A stretch of DNA of 64,000 bases, from positions 1-64,000 of the forward strand of contig NZ_SZXJ01000099.1 of the NCBI RefSeq assembly GCF_005281345.1. Direction: 5' to 3'. Position 1 is the stretch's first letter. Every line of letters begins with the position of its first letter. The notes below the pieces were generated by a model. It ran no database searches, was not told the origin of the DNA, and saw nothing but the letters and a program-made list of their open reading frames with translations. Below, one piece after another: positions 9,301 through 18,028 of the stretch. The stretch comes from Citrobacter sp. wls619 (lineage in GTDB: Bacteria > Pseudomonadota > Gammaproteobacteria > Enterobacterales > Enterobacteriaceae). The position numbers and the translations under genes were made by a program.

Positions 9301-9564
9301 ATGTTTGCCGTTATTTTTGGTCGCCCAGGGTGCCCGTATTGCGTGCGCGCAAAAGAATTAGCAGAAAAATTAAGCAATGAGCATGACGATTTTAACTTCC
9401 GCTACATTGATATCCATGCCGAAGGTATTACGAAAGCCGATCTGGAAAAAACGGTAGGTAAGCCAGTTGAGACCGTTCCGCAGATTTTCGTTGATCAACA
9501 ACACATCGGCGGCTGCACGGATTTTGAAGCGTGGGCAAAAGAGAATATGAATCTGTTCGCCTGA
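9301..9564 (+). CDS. grxA: Glutaredoxin 1
   Basis: Small thiol-disulfide oxidoreductase that reduces ribonucleotide reductase, PAPS reductase and oxidised OxyR using glutathione. The active site is C11-P-Y-C14, followed by the TVPQIF cis-proline motif and the GGCTDF glutathione-binding stretch. At 87 residues it is two longer than the E. coli protein. GAGGAGATAGAG before the ATG is a strong ribosome-binding site. Confidence 0.97.
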   Translation: MFAVIFGRPGCPYCVRAKELAEKLSNEHDDFNFRYIDIHAEGITKADLEKTVGKPVETVPQIFVDQQHIGGCTDFEAWAKENMNLFA

Positions 9565-9575
9565 TAGCTGTTTCT

Positions 9576-9610
9576 ACGCCCTCCGCTGGAGGGCGTCATC
9601 AGTTTTTTTT
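9576..9610 (+). terminator. Probable grxA terminator
   Basis: Perfect 9-bp stem ACGCCCTCC/GGAGGGCGT with loop GCT, then a T8 run six bases later. The T-run overlaps the 3' end of the opposing gene ybjM. Confidence 0.65.
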
Positions 9611-9979
9611 CCGCCGCTGACGCTGGTTGAATAAGCTACTGATAAATAAAAAACACAATGCCCCAAGCGCACACCAAAACACGGCACTGAACAGCCATGC
9701 CAGCTCTTGCCACAGCGAACGCGTCGGCATAAAAACGAACCGCATCAGTAACAAGCAACACGGCGCTGCCAGTATTGCACCAAGAAGGGGTTTGAGCACT
9801 TCCCGACGGTGGGAGAAAAAGCTTGCCACAGCGCCAGGCAGTATAAAAAACAACAACCCGACCTCAGGATGCCCAGCCGCTCTAAATGCGCCTTTCATAT
9901 TCAGCGTCAATGAAAGACACACTACAATAAAGAGCACAAAGCAGCAGATCGCACCCGCCCAACTTTGCTTATGTTTCAA
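9599..9979 (-). CDS. ybjM: Putative inner-membrane protein YbjM
   Basis: 126-residue protein with four predicted transmembrane helices (about residues 8-28, 40-58, 66-84 and 92-114) and a basic C-terminal tail. It matches E. coli YbjM in length and sequence; the function is unknown. It converges on grxA and is divergent from ybjL. Confidence 0.9.
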   Translation of the reverse strand: MKHKQSWAGAICCFVLFIVVCLSLTLNMKGAFRAAGHPEVGLLFFILPGAVASFFSHRREVLKPLLGAILAAPCCLLLMRFVFMPTRSLWQELAWLFSAVFWCALGALCFLFISSLFNQRQRRKKN

Positions 9980-10248
9980 TCGTTCCTCCTGACATCCTCT
10001 CTATCGAACACTCTTTTCGCCCGCAGGCGTCCAGTCAGATAAAGTTACTCGGCATTCCATGCCAAAAACACACCCACACGATTCTTATAGCCGTTGATAC
10101 GTAATGAGATTAAACTAGCCGCATATATTGTCGTGCTGCATTATTTGGGGCTGTGTACGATGCTGTCGCCCCTTAATTTCTGGCAAAAACATTAGCGTAA
10201 ATTGCCATTTCTTTCAATAGCTTACTAGTAAACAAGAAGTTAGCCTCC

Positions 10249-11934
10249 GTGAATATAAACGTCGCAGATTTGTTAAATGGGAATTACATCCTGTTATTAT
10301 TTGTGGTCCTGGCTCTGGGCCTGTGTCTGGGTAAATTACGCCTGGGTTCAGTCCAACTCGGTAATTCCATTGGCGTTTTAGTGGTCTCCCTATTATTAGG
10401 TCAGCAGCACTTTAGTATTAACACTGACGCATTAAATCTTGGCTTTATGCTGTTTATTTTTTGTGTCGGGGTGGAAGCCGGTCCCAACTTTTTTTCGATT
10501 TTTTTTCGCGATGGGAAAAATTACCTGATGCTTGCACTGGTGATGGTCGGTAGCGCACTGCTGATCGCCCTGGGGCTGGGTAAGCTATTTGGCTGGGATA
10601 TCGGCCTGACGGCAGGCATGTTGGCTGGTTCAATGACGTCTACGCCCGTTCTGGTCGGCGCAGGCGATACTTTGCGCCATTCAGGAATGGAAGGTACACA
10701 GCTATCCACCGCCCTTGATAACCTGAGCCTGGGTTACGCCCTCACCTATTTAATTGGGTTGGTCAGTCTGATTGTGGGTGCGCGCTATCTGCCAAAACTG
10801 CAGCATCAGGATCTGCAAACCAGCGCCCAACAAATTGCGCGTGAGCGCGGGCTGGACACTGACGCCAACCGTAAGGTTTATCTGCCGGTGATCCGCGCCT
10901 ACCGTGTCGGCCCTGAGCTGGTTGCATGGGCTGATGGGAAAAATCTGCGCGAGCTGGGCATCTACCGCCAGACCGGTTGTTATATTGAACGTATCCGCCG
11001 CAACGGTATTCTGGCCAACCCGGACGGTGATGCAGTGCTGCAAATGGGCGATGAAATTGCCTTAGTGGGCTATCCGGATGCCCATGCTCGCCTCGACCCC
11101 AGCTTCCGTAACGGTAAAGAGGTGTTCGATCGCGATCTGCTCGATATGCGTATCGTCACCGAAGAGATTGTGGTGAAAAACCACAATGCAGTAGGTCGTC
11201 GTCTGGCCCAGTTGAAGCTGACTGACCATGGCTGCTTCCTGAACCGCGTGATCCGCAGCCAGATCGAGATGCCCATTGACGACAACGTCGTACTGAATAA
11301 AGGCGATGTATTACAGGTCAGTGGCGATGCGCGCCGTGTGAAAACCATTGCCGATCGTATCGGCTTTATTTCAATTCACAGCCAGGTAACCGATCTGCTG
11401 GCTTTCTGCGCGTTCTTTATTATTGGCCTGATGATCGGGATGATCACCTTCCAGTTCAGTAACTTCAGCTTCGGTATCGGCAACGCGGCCGGCTTGCTCT
11501 TCGCCGGAATTATGCTGGGCTTCCTGCGTGCTAACCATCCAACGTTTGGCTACATCCCTCAAGGTGCGCTGAACATGGTCAAAGAGTTTGGCCTGATGGT
11601 CTTTATGGCTGGTGTCGGTTTAAGCGCAGGTAGCGGCATTGGTAATGGCCTCGGCGCAGTAGGTGGTCAGATGCTGATTTCGGGTCTAATTGTCAGCCTG
11701 GTTCCAGTGATCATCTGTTTCTTGTTTGGGGCTTATGTATTGCGCATGAACCGGGCCCTGCTGTTCGGGGCGATGATGGGGGCGCGTACCTGTGCGCCAG
11801 CAATGGAAATCATCAGTGATACCGCGCGCAGCAATATTCCTGCTTTAGGCTATGCGGGCACATACGCGATTGCTAACGTTCTGTTGACGCTGGCGGGGAC
11901 ACTCATCGTCATCATCTGGCCTGGCATCGGTTAG
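10249..11934 (+). CDS. ybjL: Putative transporter YbjL (AspT/YidE exchanger family)
   Basis: 561-residue inner-membrane protein. Two blocks of about five helices (residues 1-180 and 385-560) flank a cytoplasmic part with two TrkA-C-type domains (about 200-285 and 290-375). This architecture defines the aspartate:alanine-exchanger-like family. The substrate is unknown. The start is GTG at 10249 with a weak AAGAAG ribosome-binding site. It lies just upstream of rybB, as in E. coli. Confidence 0.95.
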   Translation: MNINVADLLNGNYILLLFVVLALGLCLGKLRLGSVQLGNSIGVLVVSLLLGQQHFSINTDALNLGFMLFIFCVGVEAGPNFFSIFFRDGKNYLMLALVMVGSALLIALGLGKLFGWDIGLTAGMLAGSMTSTPVLVGAGDTLRHSGMEGTQLSTALDNLSLGYALTYLIGLVSLIVGARYLPKLQHQDLQTSAQQIARERGLDTDANRKVYLPVIRAYRVGPELVAWADGKNLRELGIYRQTGCYIERIRRNGILANPDGDAVLQMGDEIALVGYPDAHARLDPSFRNGKEVFDRDLLDMRIVTEEIVVKNHNAVGRRLAQLKLTDHGCFLNRVIRSQIEMPIDDNVVLNKGDVLQVSGDARRVKTIADRIGFISIHSQVTDLLAFCAFFIIGLMIGMITFQFSNFSFGIGNAAGLLFAGIMLGFLRANHPTFGYIPQGALNMVKEFGLMVFMAGVGLSAGSGIGNGLGAVGGQMLISGLIVSLVPVIICFLFGAYVLRMNRALLFGAMMGARTCAPAMEIISDTARSNIPALGYAGTYAIANVLLTLAGTLIVIIWPGIG

Positions 11935-11977
11935 AACTGTTTTTTTGCTTTTAATGAAAATTTTTTGCAGGTAAGCA

Positions 11978-12003
11978 GAACTTTTCTTAAAGGCGTCAGT
12001 CAT
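11978..12003 (+). promoter_or_regulatory. Sigma-E promoter of rybB
   Basis: GAACTT at -35 and GTCAT at -10, spaced 15 bases apart, fit the sigma-E consensus GGAACTT/GTC. They end about 8 bases before the first base of RybB. Confidence 0.75.
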
Positions 12004-12010
12004 AACTATT

Positions 12011-12089
12011 GCCACTGCTTTTCTTTGATGTCCCCAATTTGTGGAGCCCATCAACCCCGCCGTTTTGGTTCAAGGTTGATGGGTTTTTT
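12011..12089 (+). ncRNA. rybB: Sigma-E-dependent small RNA RybB
   Basis: The 79-base Hfq-dependent sRNA that represses many outer-membrane protein mRNAs during envelope stress. The 5' seed GCCACTGCTTTTCTTTGATG is the RybB seed as I remember it. The RNA ends in a perfect 10-bp terminator stem (CCCATCAACC 12047-12056 with GGTTGATGGG 12074-12083) and T6. The position directly after ybjL agrees with E. coli. ompX, a known type of RybB target, is also in this window. Confidence 0.95.
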
Positions 12090-12205
12090 GTTGCCTGAAA
12101 TTTGCTATCACCCCCTTTCTCCCACGCAATTCCTCCCAAAATTTGCAGCACGCCGGTTATGGCGCATACTTTTTAATCGGTGCTTAAAGATGACGGGAGT
12201 TTACT

Positions 12206-13003
12206 ATGTTGCTTGCTGGAAAGGTTGCGGTGATCTTCGGCGGCAGCGGCGCTATTGGTAGCGCGGTTGCGCAGGCCATGGCGCGCGAAGGTGCCCATGT
12301 GTACCTGGGCGCGCGCGGTCAGGAAAAGCTTGATTGGGTGGCCAGTCGCCTGCGAATGGCGGGGGGTACTGTCGATACGTTTATCACCGATGTGCTCGAC
12401 GAGCACGACACCTCAACACAAGTTACCCGCCTGGTACAGCAAATCGGTGGAATTGATGTGGTGGTTAACGCGACCGGCTTTATGCATGAACAAGGCAAAC
12501 GCATCGACGCATTATCCCTCTCTGAGTTTATGAGCGGTATCACCCCTTTCCTTTCGGCGCAGTTCAATATCGCAAAAGCCGTAACGCCGCACATGGGCGG
12601 CAATCGAGCGGGCGTCATTCTCACCGTTGTCGCGCCCGCGGCCCCGATGGTGATGCCTGGGCATTTGGGGCATATCGTCGGCTGTGCGGGAACAGAGGCT
12701 TTTATTAAAGCACTCGCCAGCGAACTGGGACCGGCAAATGTTCGCGTCGTCGGCGTGCGCTCGCATGCGATTGTGGACGCGGTAGCGGCCGGTTCCTATA
12801 CCGGGGAGATTTTCACCGCTAAAGCGCAGTCAATGGGTTTAACTGTCGAACAATGGTTAGGCGGTGCAGCACAAAGCACCATGATCGGACGCCTGCCTAC
12901 GCTTGCACAAATCGCTGAGGTTACAGCCTTTCTGGCTTCAGACCATGCCGGAGCAATGACCGCTACGGTGGTAAATATTACCGGGGGCGCAACCGTAAGC
13001 TAA
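12206..13003 (+). CDS. SDR-family protein with altered catalytic triad
   Basis: 265-residue Rossmann-fold protein of the short-chain dehydrogenase/reductase superfamily; I recognise no specific member. The nucleotide-binding glycine motif is present (GGSGAIG, residues 12-18), as is the NAT motif (88-90). Aligned by eye to FabG, however, the catalytic Ser-Tyr-Lys correspond to A143, H156 and C160. GGGAG precedes the ATG. It is absent from this position in E. coli K-12. It converges on the EamA gene with a 13-base gap. Function may be binding or regulation, or an atypical enzyme. Confidence 0.8.
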   Translation: MLLAGKVAVIFGGSGAIGSAVAQAMAREGAHVYLGARGQEKLDWVASRLRMAGGTVDTFITDVLDEHDTSTQVTRLVQQIGGIDVVVNATGFMHEQGKRIDALSLSEFMSGITPFLSAQFNIAKAVTPHMGGNRAGVILTVVAPAAPMVMPGHLGHIVGCAGTEAFIKALASELGPANVRVVGVRSHAIVDAVAAGSYTGEIFTAKAQSMGLTVEQWLGGAAQSTMIGRLPTLAQIAEVTAFLASDHAGAMTATVVNITGGATVS

Positions 13004-13016
13004 TTTACCCGCTCTT

Positions 13017-13931
13017 TCACGCCGTGCGCTGCAGCGAACCTTTTTTTGCGCTCGGGCGGGAACACAATGCTATACCGCACATAATAACCAACGCGCTGAC
13101 CAGATGGTATGAATGCAGAGTGACGTGCAAAAACATCACGCTAAATAATCCGCCACTCAGTGGAATCAAGTGTGAATAGATCTCTCCGCGCGTTGCGCCA
13201 ATGGCGCTAATCCCTTTGTTCCATAACAGATATGACAGCCAGGAAGGAAAGATAATAAGGTATGCCAGCCCAGTAATAACGCCTGTATTTGCATAGCTAT
13301 TCCAGCCCGGCATACCATTGCGTATCAACGCCAGAGCCAGTACCGGAATAAGTACAATCGCACCTAACAGCGCGCTCACAGCGACAAAGGCGTTTCCCTT
13401 TACCTCAACCGGTTTAATGCGTAAAAAAGCGCAATAGACCGCCCAACTCAGCGCTGACCCCATCGTCCAGAAATCGCCCTGATTCAGGTGTTCAAACATC
13501 CGCGCATGCATCACATCACCCTGCGCTACCAACCAGATAACGCCAACGGTACTGAGGATCACGCCAGCAATATTACGCGCAAAGATCCGCTCTCTAAAAA
13601 AGAACTTATTGATTAACAGGACGAGAGCCGGTGTGGTGGACATATAAATCGCCGCATTGAGCGACGTTGTATATTGCAGACCGATATACAACGTTAAGGG
13701 GAAAAGAACCTGACCACAAAGCGCGAGGAACACGATAGTACCAAAGGATTTTCTCATCGCTGGCCACTGCACGGCGATCTGTCGGAAATAAAGCGCCATC
13801 AATAGCAATGCGGTAAATATCCAGCGTGCTGCTGATAAAATGATGGGATTAACGTCGGCAACCAATATATGGCCGACTACATAGTTCCCCCCCCAAAAAC
13901 AGGCAGCCAGACTGAGTAAAAGATAGGGCAT
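13017..13931 (-). CDS. EamA/DMT-superfamily transporter
   Basis: 304-residue inner-membrane protein with ten predicted helices forming two EamA repeats of about 140 residues each (FWGGNYVVG near the N-terminus; the second repeat begins near LSWAVYCAF). Such proteins export small metabolites or amino acids. The substrate cannot be told from sequence. AAGG lies 8 bases before the ATG. It is divergent from the LysR gene at 14034, the usual layout for a transporter and its regulator. Confidence 0.87.
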   Translation of the reverse strand: MPYLLLSLAACFWGGNYVVGHILVADVNPIILSAARWIFTALLLMALYFRQIAVQWPAMRKSFGTIVFLALCGQVLFPLTLYIGLQYTTSLNAAIYMSTTPALVLLINKFFFRERIFARNIAGVILSTVGVIWLVAQGDVMHARMFEHLNQGDFWTMGSALSWAVYCAFLRIKPVEVKGNAFVAVSALLGAIVLIPVLALALIRNGMPGWNSYANTGVITGLAYLIIFPSWLSYLLWNKGISAIGATRGEIYSHLIPLSGGLFSVMFLHVTLHSYHLVSALVIMCGIALCSRPSAKKGSLQRTA

Positions 13932-14019
13932 ATATGCGCCTTATTGTCAGGTGTACGGTATGACCACAAGGCTACGGCGGTGTCAGAATGAATGCTAATA
14001 TAACGTTTTCATCCATGTG

Positions 14020-14036
14020 CATAGATTAAAACTATG
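14020..14036. promoter_or_regulatory. Candidate LysR-type operator over a start codon
   Basis: CATAG-N7-CTATG is a perfect 5-bp dyad with a T-N11-A core. It covers the start codon of the LysR gene in the 102-base gap shared with the EamA transporter. The short arms keep this tentative. Confidence 0.3.
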
Positions 14037-14948
14037 AAATTCACGCTAAGGCAACTTGAGTTTTACATCGCACTTGCAGAAACATTACAAATTTCCAAAG
14101 CTGCTGCGCGCTGCCATATTTCTCAGTCATCAATGACCATTGCCATGCGGAATCTGGAAGAAGCATTAGACGTGCAGCTATTTGTACGTTACCCCAAAGG
14201 CGTGAAGCTCACCGCCGAGGGCGAGCGCTTTCTGGCACATGCCTGCTGCATCATCAACAGCAGCCGCTCGGCTGTTGACGCCCTGCATGACCGGAGCGAA
14301 ATTCTCACCGGTACAGTGCGTATAGGCATTGCCGAAACGCTCTCTGCCTATCTTATTCCGGATATACTCAACGATATTGAACGACGTTTCCCACTGCTGG
14401 AGATCGTATTTTATGAAGCTACTGCACCGGAACTGGTACAGGCACTACGGGAAAAAAAGGTCGATTTTTGCCTGCTCCTGACCTCAAATATCAGCCACGA
14501 CACCGATCTGGAAATCGAAACGTTCATTCGTTCACAACGCCGCCTGTGGACGTCTGTTGGACATCCGCTCCAGAGTCAGCCCTCGATCCACCTTACTGAT
14601 GTCGTAAAGCAGCCGTTTTTACTGCTGGAAACCGATAAATACCCTGACGTGATCATCGATTACTGGCAGCAGCGTGGCTATACGCCCAATATCTGTTTTC
14701 GCAGCAACTCTTTTGAGGCAATAAGAAGCCTGGTCGCTAAAGGCAGAGGAATAACCATTTTATCTGATCTGGTTTATCGCCCGTGGTCGCTGGATGGCCT
14801 GCGCGTCATGCACAGAACAATTGATGATTTTATTACCTGGATGGACGTCGGGACGGTAAAAACAGCGGCTCAACCGCTGACAACAGAGGCGATGAAAGTC
14901 ATCGACTTTTTACGTCAGGCGATTTCCCGCCTCGACAAGCCATTTTAA
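14034..14948 (+). CDS. LysR-family transcriptional regulator
   Basis: 304 residues. The N-terminal winged helix-turn-helix covers about residues 1-60 (RQLEFYIALAETLQISKAAARCHISQSSM), followed by a linker helix and a periplasmic-binding-protein-like effector domain (about 90-295). It is divergent from the EamA transporter and ends 5 bases before the convergent rcdA. It probably controls that transporter and possibly the SDR gene. The effector is unknown. Confidence 0.88.
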   Translation: MKFTLRQLEFYIALAETLQISKAAARCHISQSSMTIAMRNLEEALDVQLFVRYPKGVKLTAEGERFLAHACCIINSSRSAVDALHDRSEILTGTVRIGIAETLSAYLIPDILNDIERRFPLLEIVFYEATAPELVQALREKKVDFCLLLTSNISHDTDLEIETFIRSQRRLWTSVGHPLQSQPSIHLTDVVKQPFLLLETDKYPDVIIDYWQQRGYTPNICFRSNSFEAIRSLVAKGRGITILSDLVYRPWSLDGLRVMHRTIDDFITWMDVGTVKTAAQPLTTEAMKVIDFLRQAISRLDKPF

Positions 14949-14953
14949 TGATT

Positions 14954-15502
14954 TTACTTCTGCGGCACGCCAGCAATGCGTTCCACCATCATCAGAATAT
15001 CTGCTCGCGATAGCGGTTTTTTGTCCGTGACAAAATGCAGCGTCATACCTTCAAGAAACGCATCCAGCGCGCGTGCGGTTACCGGCGCGAACCACTGTTC
15101 CAGCGTCTGCTGACTGCGTAACATCCAGTTTTGCATAACCGTCTTTAACGCCGGTTTACGACTGGCAAACGCATACAGTTGGTACATGAGTTCCATATTG
15201 CCAGGCGTCGTGACCTGGGAGCTATAGATCATGTCGGTAATGGCATGGCAGGCCTGTGACGCATTTTCAACACCGGCAAAAAATGCCTGATATTGCACAG
15301 ACATGGTGTCAGTAAAACGTGCGAAGGCCTCCATTAAAAGCTCATCTATTCCCGAAAAGTAATAGGTCATTGAGCCCAGCGGCACCTCGGCAATCATGGC
15401 GATTTTCCGGTGTGTAACCCCATGAATACCATGGATTACAACCGCATCCAGCGTGGCCTGAACTATTTTATCCCGTCGTTGTGGATCGTTCGCGCGTCGC
15501 AC
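14954..15502 (-). CDS. rcdA: TetR-family regulator RcdA
   Basis: TetR-type repressor/activator (YbjK), described in E. coli as a regulator of csgD and hence of biofilm formation. I start it at the GTG at 15502 (reading [11 protein letters not shown]), because AGAGG lies 7 bases upstream and the E. coli protein begins at the same point; this gives 182 residues. The helix-turn-helix is [22 protein letters not shown]. It is divergent from ybjJ, with a perfect TGTACA dyad between them. Confidence 0.9.
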   Translation of the reverse strand: MRRANDPQRRDKIVQATLDAVVIHGIHGVTHRKIAMIAEVPLGSMTYYFSGIDELLMEAFARFTDTMSVQYQAFFAGVENASQACHAITDMIYSSQVTTPGNMELMYQLYAFASRKPALKTVMQNWMLRSQQTLEQWFAPVTARALDAFLEGMTLHFVTDKKPLSRADILMMVERIAGVPQK

Positions 15503-15525
15503 TGCATTACCTCTTCTTGCATTTA

Positions 15526-15539
15526 TGTACAAATGTACA
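15526..15539. promoter_or_regulatory. Palindromic operator between rcdA and ybjJ
   Basis: TGTACA-AA-TGTACA, two perfect self-complementary hexamers, is placed 24 bases upstream of the rcdA start and 49 bases upstream of ybjJ. Divergent TetR genes are usually autoregulated from such dyads, so RcdA is the likely ligand. That link is inference. Confidence 0.55.
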
Positions 15540-15587
15540 CAACCTTGCTAATGTTGTCTTCTTCCCTCTTATCTTTGGCTCGAATTC

Positions 15588-16796
15588 ATGACTGGCATCT
15601 CATCACGCAAAGCCCTAAGACGCCGTATGTGGGCGCTTTTCACGTTCTTCTTTTTACCAGGTTTATTAATGGCTTCCTGGGCGACGCGTACCCCTGCCAT
15701 CCGAGATATCCTCTCTATTTCCACCGCCGAAATGGGCGCGGTGTTGTTTGGACTCTCAGTTGGCTCGATGAGCGGCATTCTTTGTTCGGCCTGGCTGGTG
15801 AAACGATTTGGCACACGAAACGTCATCCGCGCCACCATGTCATGCGCGGTTCTGGGCATGACAATTCTCAGCCTCGCATTATGGTTGCATTCCGCCTGGC
15901 TGTTTGCGTTTGGTCTGGGCGTGTTTGGCGCCAGTTTTGGCGCGGCTGAAGTTGCAATCAACGTCGAAGGCGCAGCGGTTGAGCGTGAAATGAACAAAAC
16001 TGTGCTGCCGATGATGCATGGTTTTTACAGCCTGGGAACGCTGGCTGGCGCCGGTGTTGGCATGGTACTTACCGCCGTCAACGTCCCCGCGACCGCGCAT
16101 ATTCTGCTGGCGGCAATGGTGGCTGTAACCCCTATTTTTATCGCGATTAAGGCTATCCCCGACGGCACAGGTAAGAATGCGACTGACGGTTCGCACGCCG
16201 TTGAAAAAGGGTTGCCATTCTATCGCGATATCCAATTGCTGCTAATTGGCGTCGTGGTGCTGGCGATGGCGTTTGCCGAAGGTTCCGCCAACGACTGGCT
16301 GCCATTACTGATGGTTGATGGGCATGGATTTAGCCCGACATCCGGATCGCTGATTTATGCCGGCTTTACGCTCGGTATGACCGTCGGGCGCTTCACCGGT
16401 GGCTGGTTCATCGACCGCTACAGCCGTGTGGCAGTAGTCCGCGCCAGTGCACTGATGGGCGCGCTCGGTATCAGCCTGATCATTTTTGTCGACAGCTCAT
16501 GGGTGGCAGGCGTCTCGGTGATCCTTTGGGGGCTGGGGGCGTCTCTCGGCTTCCCGCTGACCATTTCGGCCGCCAGCGATACCGGTCCTGATGCACCAAC
16601 CCGCGTGAGCGTTGTTGCGACTACTGGCTATCTGGCATTCCTGGTCGGTCCGCCGCTGCTGGGTTATTTGGGTGAACACTATGGCCTGCGCAGCGCCATG
16701 CTGGTTGTGCTGGCGCTGGTGCTTGTTGCAGCCATCGTTGCGAAGGCTGTGGCTAAACCGGATGTCAAAAATACAACTGTGATGGAGAACGGCTAA
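15588..16796 (+). CDS. ybjJ: MFS transporter YbjJ
   Basis: 402-residue major facilitator protein with twelve predicted helices and a central loop near residue 200. Substrate unknown. The MFS signature [12 protein letters not shown] sits after helix 8. It is the first gene of ybjJ-ybjI; the stop codon overlaps the next start (TAATG), so the two are translationally coupled. It is divergent from rcdA. Confidence 0.94.
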   Translation: MTGISSRKALRRRMWALFTFFFLPGLLMASWATRTPAIRDILSISTAEMGAVLFGLSVGSMSGILCSAWLVKRFGTRNVIRATMSCAVLGMTILSLALWLHSAWLFAFGLGVFGASFGAAEVAINVEGAAVEREMNKTVLPMMHGFYSLGTLAGAGVGMVLTAVNVPATAHILLAAMVAVTPIFIAIKAIPDGTGKNATDGSHAVEKGLPFYRDIQLLLIGVVVLAMAFAEGSANDWLPLLMVDGHGFSPTSGSLIYAGFTLGMTVGRFTGGWFIDRYSRVAVVRASALMGALGISLIIFVDSSWVAGVSVILWGLGASLGFPLTISAASDTGPDAPTRVSVVATTGYLAFLVGPPLLGYLGEHYGLRSAMLVVLALVLVAAIVAKAVAKPDVKNTTVMENG

Positions 16797-17611
16797 TGGG
16801 TATCAAGTTAATTGCAGTAGACATGGACGGCACGTTTTTAAGTGACCAAAAGACCTATAACCGCGAGCGGTTTATGGCGCAGTACCGTCAAATGAAAGCG
16901 CAGGGGATCCGCTTTGTGGTTGCCAGTGGCAATCAGTATTACCAGCTGATCTCTTTTTTCCCCGAACTGGCCGACGAAATCTCATTTGTGGCAGAAAACG
17001 GGGGCTGGGTGGTCAGCGAAGGGGAAGATATTTTTAACGGTGAGCTGGCAAAAGACGATTTCCAGACCATCGTGGAGCATCTGCTAACCCGCGCAGACAT
17101 CGAGATTATCGCCTGCGGTAAAAACAGCGCCTACACCCTGAAGCAGTACAGCGATGAGCATAAATCCATCTCTGCCATGTATTATCACCGTCTTGAATTT
17201 GTCGATAACTTCGACAACATCAACGATGTATTCTTCAAATTTGGCCTGAATATCTCCGACGATCGCATTCCCCAGGTGCAGGCAGATCTTCATGAGTCGA
17301 TTGGCGACATTATGGTACCGGTGCATACCGGCTACGGCAGTATCGATTTAATTATTCCGGGCGTTCATAAAGCCAACGGTTTACGCCTGCTGCAACAACG
17401 CTGGAATATCAGCAACGATGAGGTCGTGGTATTTGGTGATGGTGGAAATGATATTGAGATGCTACGCCAGGCCGGATTTAGCTTCGCAATGGCCAATGCT
17501 CACGAACCTGTTGTTCAGGCAGCAAAATATCGTGCGGGTTCGAATAACGAAGAAGGCGTGCTGAATGTTATAGATCGCGTACTAAAAAATGAGGCGCCCT
17601 TTACTCGTTAA
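16796..17611 (+). CDS. ybjI: HAD phosphatase YbjI (Cof type)
   Basis: 271-residue HAD-superfamily phosphatase of the Cof/type IIB class. The catalytic motif I is DMDGTF (D9, D11), motif III includes the lysine before ANGLRLL, and motif IV is FGDGGNDIEM. The E. coli enzyme is assigned to dephosphorylation of the riboflavin intermediate 5-amino-6-(5-phosphoribitylamino)uracil and of FMN. It is coupled to ybjJ by a one-base overlap. A close paralogue, ybiV, lies at 44159. Confidence 0.95.
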   Translation: MGIKLIAVDMDGTFLSDQKTYNRERFMAQYRQMKAQGIRFVVASGNQYYQLISFFPELADEISFVAENGGWVVSEGEDIFNGELAKDDFQTIVEHLLTRADIEIIACGKNSAYTLKQYSDEHKSISAMYYHRLEFVDNFDNINDVFFKFGLNISDDRIPQVQADLHESIGDIMVPVHTGYGSIDLIIPGVHKANGLRLLQQRWNISNDEVVVFGDGGNDIEMLRQAGFSFAMANAHEPVVQAAKYRAGSNNEEGVLNVIDRVLKNEAPFTR

Positions 17612-17718
17612 CGCATCAGCACAGACGGCAACAAAATGAGGGCATGATCTATTCATAATCCGCCTCAAATTAACCCGCTGGATTATTAACTCCAGTGAAT
17701 ATTTCAGGCGAGCGAATT

Positions 17719-18000
17719 ATGAAGAAAAGTGTACTGATGGCAACAGTGTTGCTGGGATTTGCAGGAACAGCATTTGCACAGAATGTTACCGTTGATGTGC
17801 CAAGCGGATACAAAGTGGTGGTCGTTCCTTCTTCCGTCAACGTTCCGCAGGCGGTCAGTGTCGCTACTGCCCCGCAAACGGTTTATGTTGCTCCGGCTGC
17901 CACTCCAGCCCCTGTTTACCGCGCACATCCGTATGCGCGTCATGTTGCCAGCGTAGGTGAAGGGATGGTCATCGAGCATCAGATTGACGACCATCACTAA
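17719..18000 (+). CDS. ybjH: Periplasmic protein YbjH
   Basis: 93-residue secreted protein. The signal peptide (MKKSVLMATVLLGFAGTAFA) is cleaved after about residue 20, and the mature part is rich in valine, proline and alanine. Function unknown. I prefer the ATG at 17719 because it begins the signal peptide directly. An in-frame GTG at 17695 would add eight polar residues. Confidence 0.88.
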   Translation: MKKSVLMATVLLGFAGTAFAQNVTVDVPSGYKVVVVPSSVNVPQAVSVATAPQTVYVAPAATPAPVYRAHPYARHVASVGEGMVIEHQIDDHH

Positions 18001-18007
18001 TGATTGC

Positions 18008-18028
18008 AAAGCCCGGAAACCGGGCTTT
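18008..18028. terminator. Bidirectional terminator ybjH/mdfA
   Basis: Perfect 9-bp stem AAAGCCCGG/CCGGGCTTT with loop AAA between the convergent genes ybjH and mdfA. The A and T runs are short. Confidence 0.7.
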
